Source: Platanthera guangdongensis
Lineage: Eukaryota > Streptophyta > Magnoliopsida > Asparagales > Orchidaceae
DNA: 64,000 nucleotides
Direction: 5' to 3'
Assembly: GCA_039583875.1 (NCBI GenBank)
Contig: CM077165.1
Span: forward strand, 63,104,757-63,168,756
The position numbers and the translations under genes were made by a program. The notes below the pieces were generated by a model that did no database searches, was not told the origin of the DNA, and saw nothing but the letters and a program-made list of their open reading frames with translations. Shown in pieces: positions 21,105 to 30,839 of this stretch. Each line of letters begins with the position of its first letter. Position 1 is the first letter of the stretch.

Positions 21105-23120
21105 ATGGCCCAAAACAAAGATTATGCTAGCACCAGACCTCCAGTGTGCAATCTATCCAAGTTTGCACTTTGGAACGCACAGATTAGATTATACATGAAT
21201 TCTATTGACGAGGATATTTTTAATTCTGTTTTGACAGTTTGTCTAAAACCTCCAGAGAACACAAGCACAAATGCTGTTCCACCTCCATCAGGAACAGATG
21301 CTGATATCAAGAAGTGGAAGGTAGCTGATGCAAAGGCTATGAATATCTTAGCCCAGACCATGTCTGATGACATCTTTCAAAAGGTGGCTGAATGTAATTC
21401 AGCAAAGGAAATCTGGGATAAACTCACTGAAATAGTCTCGGGATCAGCTGATGAAAGAAAGGACAGGAGATCCCACCTCATATCTCAATATGAGAATTTC
21501 AAGAAGGGAGAAGCTGAGTCAGTTGGAGATATGTACAATAGGCTCAGTCTAATAGTCAATGAACTCAAGACTTTGGATAAGGAGATCTCACTAACTGAAC
21601 TTAATGACAAAATCCTAATGTACTTCCCAAGAACTTGGGATTCAAGAATCTGGCCAATCAAGGATGCCAGAAGTCTGAATGAGATCACCACAGAAGCTCT
21701 TTTGGGCAAGCTCAAATCTTATGAGCTGCTCATTAAGAATAGAGAAGAAGAGCAGAAGGCTGCCTCACCAGCCACAAGAAAAGAGAAGACAATAGCCTTC
21801 AAAGCAACTAAAGATCAGCCTAAAGACAAAGTCATAGGCAATGATGAACTGCTCAGTCTATTAGCCAAAAGATTTTACAAGATGGCCAGAAAGGACTTCA
21901 GAAAAAGATCATACAAGGAGCATGATAAGCCAAGATATGATAAGTCAAACAATAAAGAAATTGTTTGCTTTGCTTGCAGGAAACCAGGGCACATTGTACC
22001 TGACTGTCCAGAGAACAAAAACAAGGACAGAAGAGATAAGAAAGAAAGAAGAACAGAAAAGGACTTCAAGAAAAGTAGCAATGGCAAACCCTCCACAAGC
22101 AAAAACAAACACACTAGGAAGGGATTTGTTGCTGAATCCTGGAGTGAAACTGAAGAGGAATCAGAAGCCTCATCCAGCTCCAGTGATGATGAAGATGATG
22201 TAGAAGAGAAGGAGTTCTGCATGATGGCAATCAATGCCTCTCAACATAATTCAGATGAAGAAGAGTTAGAGTCAGACTCAGAGACTCAACTTGAAGAGGA
22301 CCAGGTAATTAGTTCATTTGATTTCAATTCAGAGGACTTTAAATCTGAGTTTAAAGCATTATGTTTAGACCTACTAAAATCTGAGAAGGAAATTATTTCT
22401 CCCAGAAATCATTTATCTGAACATAATATCTTAAAGTCAGAAAACCTCAAACTCTCTAAGGAGTTGGAGTGTTGTAGGGAGCAGATAGCTTCACTGAAAG
22501 GTGAGCTATCAGAGGCCAAGAAGCTTGAAGAATCCCTTAATGGGAGAAGTATCAAGCTGATGGACATCACAAGAACAGTGAACTCCAGATTCAATAGTAC
22601 ACTGGGCTTGGGTGCTTCATCCAGCCAACCTATAGTCCTAACAACCCCAATCAAGTTCATTTCTGATAAAGGGAAGGGAGTTGTAGAGGTAGCTAGGAAA
22701 AATTCTGATCTGCCTAAGAAAACTAAGTTCCAGCAGAAATCGTCGAATGGAGCTCGACGATCGCCGAACGCAGATCGACGATCTCAGGCAGAATTGTCGA
22801 ACTCAGGTCGACGATCTCAAATTCCTGAACTCTGCCACAATCGACCGTCGAACGGAGCTCGACAATCTGACCCAAGATCGTCGAACGCAGCTCCACGATT
22901 GTCGAACAGAGATCAGAGCTCTGGAAATTCCTTCAAGGGCAAATCAAAATCCAATCCTAGGGGTCCTTCATCCCAAATCTTTAACCCTTATACTGAATGG
23001 ATAATACCTCCAAGGAGATATCATCCTGAAGGATATAAGAGTAAACCTGGGATGTCTTTTATTTCTGAGTTTAAATGTTATCAACCTAGGCCCAAGGTAA
23101 ACTGGGTCAAAAACAAATGA
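21105..23120 (+). CDS. gag: SIRE-A gag (671 aa, intact)
   Basis: Open from ATG 21105 (MAQNKDYAS) to TGA 23118-23120. Residues about 20-210 match the UBN2 Copia gag fold; one CCHC zinc knuckle CFACRKPGHIVPDC lies at residues 288-301, followed by a Lys/Arg-rich and then an acidic Ser/Glu/Asp stretch (about 345-400). A coiled coil is predicted by eye at about 425-490. Residues about 545-605 are encoded by the element's hairpin motif and give a repetitive SSNGARRS-like text. Gag forms cytoplasmic particles that package the RNA. Long gag with coiled coil is usual for Sireviruses. Pol lies in the next frame (+1), 10 bases after the stop. Confidence 0.93.
   Translation: MAQNKDYASTRPPVCNLSKFALWNAQIRLYMNSIDEDIFNSVLTVCLKPPENTSTNAVPPPSGTDADIKKWKVADAKAMNILAQTMSDDIFQKVAECNSAKEIWDKLTEIVSGSADERKDRRSHLISQYENFKKGEAESVGDMYNRLSLIVNELKTLDKEISLTELNDKILMYFPRTWDSRIWPIKDARSLNEITTEALLGKLKSYELLIKNREEEQKAASPATRKEKTIAFKATKDQPKDKVIGNDELLSLLAKRFYKMARKDFRKRSYKEHDKPRYDKSNNKEIVCFACRKPGHIVPDCPENKNKDRRDKKERRTEKDFKKSSNGKPSTSKNKHTRKGFVAESWSETEEESEASSSSSDDEDDVEEKEFCMMAINASQHNSDEEELESDSETQLEEDQVISSFDFNSEDFKSEFKALCLDLLKSEKEIISPRNHLSEHNILKSENLKLSKELECCREQIASLKGELSEAKKLEESLNGRSIKLMDITRTVNSRFNSTLGLGASSSQPIVLTTPIKFISDKGKGVVEVARKNSDLPKKTKFQQKSSNGARRSPNADRRSQAELSNSGRRSQIPELCHNRPSNGARQSDPRSSNAAPRLSNRDQSSGNSFKGKSKSNPRGPSSQIFNPYTEWIIPPRRYHPEGYKSKPGMSFISEFKCYQPRPKVNWVKNK
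22738..22920 (+). repeat. Hairpin motif array inside gag coding sequence
   Basis: Within gag, TCGTCGAAYGGAGCTCGACG-like units occur six or more times with the same spacing and text as the arrays in this element's LTRs. The frame stays open through it. Confidence 0.9.
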
Positions 23121-23136
23121 ATTATTTTATGTGCAG
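23121..23136 (+). promoter_or_regulatory. Candidate 3' splice site before SIRE-A pol
   Basis: Right after the gag stop comes ATTATTTTATGTGCAG, a pyrimidine-rich stretch ending in AG at 23135-23136, followed by the pol frame. SIRE-B has the same arrangement (AG at 30838-30839). This could join pol to an upstream donor. No donor was identified. Confidence 0.5.
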
Positions 23137-26100
23137 GTGAAGACCTATCCAACATCTAACCAACAATGGTACTTGGATAGTGGGTGCTCTAAGCACATGA
23201 CAGGAAATAAGGACAACCTCACATCTTTTAAAGCCAAGCTTGGACCCAAAGTTATTTTTGGTGATTCAAACTTTGGACAAACTGAAGGATATGGTGCAGT
23301 CCAAATTGGAACAGTAACATTCAAGAAGGTAGCTTATGTGGAAGGACTAAAGCACAATTTGATAAGCATCAGTCAGCTATGTGATAAAGGCTACCAGGTG
23401 ACTTTCAGCAAAGCATTATGCAAGATCAAGTCAGAGGACAACACAACTGTGTTGACAGGTAAGAGGAAAGGTAACATCTATCTAGTAGATTTTCTCTCAA
23501 CAGATGTAGACATTTGCCTATTCAATTCTGTTTGTAGACCAAATATTTTATGGCATAAGAGACTAGGACACTTAAACCTTAGAACTATTGCAAGGCTATC
23601 CAAGGACAACCTTGTTAGAGGACTACCTTCTGGCCCCTATAAGAAGGAAGGACTCTGCAGGGCTTGTCAATTAGGCAAGCAAACTAAAAATAGTTTCAAG
23701 TCACTTAATAAGAGTGATTCACCTAGGATCTTCTATCTGTTACACAGGGATCTTTTTGGACCCATTATAGTACAAAGCCTAGGAGGGAAATCTTACACCT
23801 TAGTAGTTGTAGATGACTTCTCTAGATTCACATGAGTGTTCTTTCTGAGGAAGAAGTCTGATAACTTCAAGTGTTTGACAGAGTTTCTCAAATGTATATA
23901 GATTGAGTTCAATACTCACATTGCCCTGATCAAGAAGTGATCATGGGACAGAGTTTGATTCTCTTCTTATGCAAGAGTTCTGTCAGAGTGAAGGGATCAG
24001 ACATACTTTCTCAGCTCCTAGAAATCCTCAACAAAATGGGGTAGTTGAAAGGAAAAATAGAACCCTTATTGAATATGCCACTACATTGTTGTCAGATGCT
24101 CACCTTCCTCTATCCTTTTGGGCAGAGGCAGTGAACACCTCCAACTATGTGCTGAATAGAAGTTTGATACATAAACTAAAGGGAAAGACTCCCTATGAAT
24201 TACTCAAAGGGAAGAAACCTAAAGTTGATTATTTCAGAGTTTTTGGTTGTATTTATTATATTCACAATAATGACAAGAGATATTTAGCAAAATTTCAAGC
24301 TAAAGCTGATGAAGGAGTGTTTCTGGGATACTCCATGATCAGTAAGGCTTATAGGGTTTATAATAAATCATCTCTAAAAATTGAGGAATCTGTTCATATA
24401 TCATTTGATGAATCTAACATGTCTTTCAAGGAGAAGAACACTTCTACCATAGAACCTTTGCAGGTACATTCTCTTGTTGAAGACTTGAACAAATTACAAC
24501 TTACTCAAAAAGAGGAAAGCAGTGAAGATGAAGAAAGCATTCAATATTTTGAAGAGAAACAACTTGAAGAGCCTGTTGTTGTACCACAAGAGGAAACAAC
24601 AACACAGGTTGGTGAACAATCAACACCCCCTGTTGATTTAGTAACATCAAGAGACCATCCAATTTCCCAAATAATTGGAGACATCTCAGCTGGTGTGCAA
24701 TCCAAAAATCAGGTCAACCAAAATCTGTTGCACACTTGCTTCCTATCTCAAATTAAACCTCAGTCCATTCAAGATGCAGAGCAAGATCCACACTGGATCA
24801 TTACAATACAAGAAGAGTTGCATCAATTTGAAAGGAACAAAGTTTGGGAAATAGTGCCAAAGCCTAAGGATCACTCCATTGTTGGAACAAAGTGGGTGTT
24901 CAGAAACAAATTGGATGATCAAGGAGTAATTGTAAGGAACAAGGCAAGACTAGTTGCTCAAGGATACTCTCAAAAAGAAGGAATAGACTATGACCAGACT
25001 TTTGCACCAATTGCAAGATTGGAAGCCATCAGAATCTTCTTAGCTTATGCAGCACATAAAGGCTTCAAGGTATATCAGATGGATGTGAAAAGTGCATTTG
25101 TAAATGGAGACATCAAAGAAGAAGTATATGTCAGACAACCTCCAGGTTTTATCTCTCCAACTTATCCTGATTATGTTTTTAGGTTGAACAAAGCATTATA
25201 TGGTCTTAAGCAAGCTCCTAGAGCATGGTATGCGACCCTAGTATGCTTCCTTCTGGAAAATGGATTTATAAGGGATAGAGTAGACCAAACTCTTTTCATT
25301 AGAACCCATAAGTCCCATACCCTACTAGTACAGATTTATGTAGATGATATTATTTTTGGTTCTACTGATTCAAAATTGTGCAGAAGGTTTTCCAACCTAA
25401 TGCATTCTAAATTTGAAATGAGTAGTATGAGTGAGCTATCCTTCTTCCTAGGATTGCAAGTCAAACAACATGCTGAAGGCATATTTATTTCTCAAACCAA
25501 GTATGCAAATGAATTGGTTAAGAAATTTGGCATATCTGAAGCATCCTGTATGAAAACACCCATGCCTACCAATGCTGTATTGGATGCTGATGAACATGAG
25601 AAACTTGTTGATCAGATAACATATAGAGCAATGATTGGCTCTTTACTGTACCTTACAACTAGTAGACCAGATATAATGTTTGCTATATGCATATGTGCTA
25701 GATTCCAAGTAAGCCCTAGAGAGTCACACCTAACTTTAGTAAAAAGGATTCTCAGGTATGTTAAAAGTTGTCCAAATCTAGGTCTCTGGTATCCAAAAGA
25801 TTCAGCATTTGAATTAACTGGATTTTATGATGCTGATTATGCTGGATGCAGAATTGACAGGAAAAGCACCAGTGGAACTTGTCAGTTTCTTGGTGATAGA
25901 CTTGTCTCTTGGTTTTGCAAGAAACAAACTTCTGTGTCAACTTCAACTGCTGAAGCTGAATATATGGCTGCAAGCAGTTGTTGTTCACAAATCTTGTGGA
26001 TTCAAAACCAACTCCTAGACTATGGCTACAACTTAGAGAAGTCTAAAATCTTTTGTGATAACACCAGTTCTATTTCTATAGCTCAAAATCCAGTCCTCCA

Positions 26101-26290
26101 TAGTAGGACAAAACACATAAAAATTAGGCATCACTTTTTAAGGGATAATGTTGAGAAGAATAAAATTGAACTTCAATATATCCCAACTGATTTGCAAAGG
26201 GGAGATATTTTCACCAAACCCTTGGATGAAAAGAAACACACCTTCTTCTTAAATCAGTTAGGAATGTTAGATGGAGGAAGTCTAAAATAA
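23131..26290 (+). pseudogene. pol: SIRE-A pol (protease, integrase, RT, RNase H), broken
   Basis: Protease [13 protein letters not shown] is at the start. Integrase follows with its HHCC region (HKRLGHLN ... CRACQLGKQT), the start of the core (RDLFGP, where SIRE-B has MDLFGP) and [17 protein letters not shown] has [25 protein letters not shown] and YVDDIIFGS; RNase H has [17 protein letters not shown] and TAEAEYMAA. Breaks: TGA at 23833-23835 where SIRE-B has Trp, TAG at 23899-23901 where SIRE-B has Gln, and a 5-bp deletion near 23932 that moves the frame from +1 to +2. From about 23935 the frame is open to TAA 26288-26290. All defects are in the integrase, so the RT/RNase H half is intact as a frame. 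Confidence 0.93.
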
Positions 26291-26788
26291 TATCCACGAT
26301 TTTAAAAGTTTAAAAATTGACCAAGACTAGGCAAAAATCTTGATTTTTCTTAGTGTCTAGAGTGTATTTCTGGTCTCTGAACTGCGCTCGACGATTTTCC
26401 CTCAGATCGTCGAACGGAGATCGACGATTTCCGAAATCGTCGACCTGAGTTCAGCGCTTCTCAGATAGTCTGAACTATCTCTTCAGGTCAACGATCGTCG
26501 AACGGCGCTCGACGATTATGTTCTCTGAACTATCGTCGAACAGAGCTCGACGCTCTCCAATATCGTCGAACGGAGATCGACGATATTGAAGACCTTTCAG
26601 ATTCCTTTAGAAGCCCCGATCGTCGAACTGAGTTCAACGATCTTTCCTTTTCTGTGTCGAACCCTAATATAAAATTCATTTTTCGCCGTCGTTCTCCTGT
26701 TGTGCTTTCGATTTCTCTGCAACAATTCTCTTTCCCTCCAAACTTCTCTACACGTGGTCGTTTTGTTTGTTGATTTTTGCAGGTAACC
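26291..26788 (+). other. Pol to extra-ORF spacer of SIRE-A
   Basis: About 500 bp of non-coding sequence. It carries a hairpin array of the same motif as the LTRs (26385-26640), then a T-rich stretch ending TTGATTTTTGCAG (AG at 26781-26782), a candidate splice acceptor just 6 bp before the ATG of the extra ORF at 26789. Confidence 0.8.
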
Positions 26789-26856
26789 ATGACCGTCTCT
26801 GTTGCTGTTCTCGCCGCAATGAAATTCGATGCCGGATTTGATATTGACATGGAATC

Positions 26857-28453
26857 TGTTGGGTATTGTATCCACAATGTACCTGATTTGAAGAAGCCCC
26901 TGGACAAGCTAAGGTCAATAGATAATGTATTTGATAAAATCTTTCAAGTTGTGCTTGCAGTTATTCCACGCTAAGTGCACACCAATGTCAGGGTGCAGTA
27001 GGTCAATATACACGGGTCTGCACGACGTAATCCCTCGTTGAGCAGATCAGTGTGTTGGCCTACGTGTACTCTCTCTATTGGAGTGCACTTACTTTCAAGT
27101 ACAGGACCGTGTTTATACAAGAGCAGACAAGGAGCAAGGATGGGTCAAGGAGCAGCTCTTGGGTGGAAAGACGAAAATTCGTCTAAGTATAATTCGACGA
27201 GAATCACCAAGTGATTCTCACCGATTCGTCGAGAATCATTAGTGATTCTCGCCGACTCTGTTCGGCCACCTCAAAACGGTGCCAAGTAAGATTCGGCGAG
27301 AATCACTAATGATTCTCGCCAAACCCATCGCTGAGCATATCATGAATACCAAGTAATATTCGTTGAGAATCAACAAGTGATTCGGCGAGAATCACTAGTG
27401 ATTCTCGACGAATCGTCGAGAATCACTAACTGATTCTCGCCGATTCGTCGAGAATCACCTGCGATTCTCGCCGATTCTTACTTAGCGATTTCTCTGGAAG
27501 CTGCTGGACCGGATTCTGCCGCTGGACTATTTTGAACCGGATTTCGGGATTCTTCTTGTGGGTCCCACAACGGTCAAATTGAAAGTATCTACAGTATATA
27601 TATACGGGTATTTTGAACAGTAGATTCACGCAGAAAAGAAGCCGAGCACGATCTAACCCTAAAATCGCGAAACTGCTCCGCCGCCGCCGTCGCCGCTCGC
27701 GCTAGTTGGTCGCCGCTGTTGATCGCGTTTCTTCCCGATCTCCGGCGACAGAAGCTTAGCAAAGCTTGAGTCTCACGCATCTATCCAGAGATCCTTTGTC
27801 TCTCGATTTGTTGATCGGGAAAAACTTCCCCGTCCGAATCGATCGAGACGACCGATCCTCGAGTGACCGTTGGTAGACCTAGCTAGCTTCGCTACGAAGT
27901 TTGGATCTCAAAGTACAGCAGCCGCACGCCGTCGTTGCCGCCGATCCCAAACCAAGCCGCCGCTCATCTTGCCACCGCCGGTTCCGGGGAGATCCTCTCC
28001 AAGAGAGATCAAAGGTTGTGGACTCTTTGTGGACTTCAAGAACACGTCATCAACAAAGAGGGACACCTTAGTCTCCAAACGAAGTTTGTATCTCGTGTAC
28101 ATTCTAGATTTACTTTTGTTGTAAAGGAACGTTTGTTCCGTGTTGTAAGGGTTGGGTGCAACTCGTTTTGTGGGAGTGTTGACTCCCACGTGTGGAAGGG
28201 TTCCTTCCGATAGTGCAAGGATTGGATTTCAATCCTGTTGGAGAAGAGACCGAGTCGTCCCTTGTTGGGAGATAGGTCGAAGGGGGAAAGTGGATGTACC
28301 CAAATCGGGGAACCACTATAAATTGATTGCGTATTCTGTGTGCTGTGCTGTTTGTTATTATTGTGCAGGTACCAAATTAAATTCCGCAAAAGCGCTGCAC
28401 GTCACCTATCCCCCCCCCATAGGTGAACATAGTTGACACTAGGTGGACTTTCA
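26857..28453 (+). repeat. SIRE-B 5' LTR
   Basis: 1597 bp, TGTTGGGTATTG ... GGTGGACTTTCA. It has a hairpin array (27177-27480), a TATA box TATATATATA at 27595-27604 and a GC-rich stretch after it (27640-28010), as in the CpG-rich leader of Sirevirus LTRs. Frames such as 27870-28124 repeat in both LTRs and are not genes. Confidence 0.95.
27177..27480. repeat. Hairpin array in SIRE-B 5' LTR
   Basis: Arms GATTCGTCGAGAATCA and TGATTCTCGACGAATC (16-bp complement) alternate along the block with 3-8 base loops such as CTAG; many arms have CGACG changed to CGCCG. The 3' LTR carries the same block at 34617-34926 with a few substitutions. Confidence 0.92.
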
Positions 28454-28455
28454 AG

Positions 28456-28467
28456 TGGTATCAGAGG
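28456..28467 (+). promoter_or_regulatory. SIRE-B tRNA-Met primer site
   Basis: TGGTATCAGAGG two bases after the LTR end. Confidence 0.95.
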
Positions 28468-28543
28468 CAGGTTACTCATCAATAAGGTTAACACCTTGAG
28501 TTGAATCCTGCCGCTAGTGTCAAGAAGGAGGCAAACATCTACT

Positions 28544-30826
28544 ATGGATGGGCTAAAGTTCTCCGGCAAGATCCCAGTGTGCACCAGACTCAACTTTCCT
28601 ATCTGGAAGGAAAGGATCAGGTTCTACATGGAAGCAGTTGATCCTCGACTCTTCATGATCGTGGAGGAGGGACCTTATGTCCCCACTAAGGCCTCCACCA
28701 TTGATCCCACCAAGAAAGTGCCGAAGACACTTTCTGAAATGGACAAGGACGAGATGGTGCTAGTGGGACTTGACAAGAAGGCACGGAACATTCTGGTCAG
28801 CGCAGTTGATGACTCAATGATGCAAAACTTCAGCAACTGCAGGACAGCACAGGAGATCTGGCAGTGCCTGATCATCTTAATGGAGGGCACGGATGAAGTG
28901 AGGGATGATCAGAGATCCCTCCTGAACCAGAAATATGAGGCCTTCAGACAAGGGCCTAAGGAAGAGATCGGAGTCACCTACGAGAACTTTCTCAAGATCG
29001 TCAACGCCCTCAAAGGATACGGAAGAGTGTTCACTAATGGCGAACTCAATGATAAATTCCTTAGGTCCCTTACTAAGGAATGAGACACAAAGATCTGCGC
29101 CATCAGAGAGTTTGGCAGACTAGCTGAAACTGATCCACAAATTCTGTTTGGGAAGCTGATGTCCTATGAGCTTCAGCTGAACACCAGAAAAGCAGAAGAA
29201 GAAGCAGAGAAGGCGGCAGCCAAAGAAAAGACTGTGGCTTTAAAAGCCAGTCACTCCAGAAAAGGCAAGGGTGCGGTTTCATACCGTGCCAGGAAAAAGG
29301 ATGAGGAGGAGGACTCCGAGCCATACTCCTCCAGCTCAGAGCTTTCGGAGGAGGATTTCTCCCTCATCACTCGAGAGTTCAAGAAGTTCCTCAAGATGAG
29401 GAATCAAAGAAAGAAAGACGGCTCCTCCTCCAGGCATCAGAAGAAAAATTATTCTTCTGACAGGTATGCTTCTAAACCTAACAAACATCGCTCTTCTGAC
29501 ATTATTTGCTTTGGATGCAATAAGCTAGGACACGTCGTGGCCGACTGCTATCAAGGCAAGAGAGAAAAAGGGAAAGGAGAGGATCACAAATCCTCCAGAG
29601 ATAAGAAGAAGGAGCGGAGCTACATCGCCAAAAGGCCAAAGACACTAAGTGAGTCTGATTCCTCAGACTCTAGTGATGATGAGGAAGCCTACTTCGGGCT
29701 AGTGGGTCGCTCCGACTCAGAAGGAGAATGTCCCCCATTTATTGGGAAGGTAAAAGCTCACACCCCTCTCTCCGACTCTGAATCTGATCCTGAGTCTCAG
29801 GATGATGAACCTGAGGATAGCCTTTCAGCTCGTGAAGCTGAGCTCCTCGAGAAGTATGAGCTTCTGCTCAACACTTTCGAGGAGTGCCGTAAGAGACTAA
29901 AGGCTGAGAAGAAGGAAGTGAAATTCCTTAAGAGTGAGTGTGTATCCCTAAGGGAAGAGGTCACTAGCTTGATTTCTCTCTGACAGGAGCACCTTGACCT
30001 GACTTCAAAGCATTCAGAGTCCTTAAAGCTCCTTGATCTTAAGCAGGAGGAAGTCGACAAGTTGGAAGAACAACTTGCGGCAGAAAGGAAGATCGTCAAG
30101 AGCTTCTCTATGCCAAAAACAGTTCTTCCAGTCGTTGATACCTTCTCTGCTCAGGCCAAAGGAGCTGGCTTGGGGCATGTAGGGGTATCTGGTTCCTCAT
30201 CCAGGAGAAACAGGAACCAGAGGAAGAATAAGGCCGCCAAGAAGGTCTCTGCTGATGAAAAGGGTAAGGCTCCTCTTAGTCCTGTTGCATTCAGAAAGCC
30301 TAGCTTTCCTTGCAACCAACATGACTTTGAATCAACATTTGGTCATCATTTCCGGCCCTCGGTTGCAAAGCCAAAGAGCCGATATGATGGTTGGACCTTT
30401 CCCCGGAACTTCGGTGAGAGTGCCTTCAAGGCACCTTATGAGGAAATCAACATGGGAGATTATGGTCAATTCTCTAGTAGCCATAATGGAAAGCAGGCAC
30501 CAAAAGCCAAGCCTGTTATACAGAAGGTGACGAAGTCATGTGACTGCTGTCACCATGAGGCCTCCACCTCCAGATCCAAAGCCCCAGCTGTACCCACCGT
30601 TCCCAGGGTAAGGCAGGAGCCTAGGAAGAGGTACAACAGATTCGACTGTTGGTGCTGTGGCAAAGTCGGTCACTTTGTCGTGGATTGTTGGTTTAATCCA
30701 AGGTATGACGAGACTCCCTATGTTAGCAATGCGAGGCCGACCACTCGTAGGGTTAACCAACCGAGGGGGAGTGTGCTAACCAGGAATCTAGGACCCAAGT
30801 TTGATTGGGTTCCTAAGGCAAATTAA
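28544..30826 (+). pseudogene. gag: SIRE-B gag with two stops
   Basis: One frame of about 760 codons from ATG 28544 (MDGLKFSGKIP) to TAA 30824-30826. It has in-frame TGA at 29081-29083 (probable Trp codon) and at 29981-29983. UBN2 gag domain at residues about 1-210; CCHC knuckles at 322-335 (CFGCNKLGHVVADC) and 702-715 (CWCCGKVGHFVVDC). A coiled-coil region with EAELLEKYELLLNTFEECRKR is near residues 430-460. Two knuckles far apart are unlike SIRE-A, which has one. Apart from the two stops the frame is intact. Confidence 0.92.
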
Positions 30827-30827
30827 T

Positions 30828-30839
30828 TCTGTTTTGCAG
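30828..30839 (+). promoter_or_regulatory. Candidate 3' splice site before SIRE-B pol
   Basis: TCTGTTTTGCAG directly after the gag stop (AG at 30838-30839), followed by the pol frame. Same position relative to gag and pol as in SIRE-A. Confidence 0.5.
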
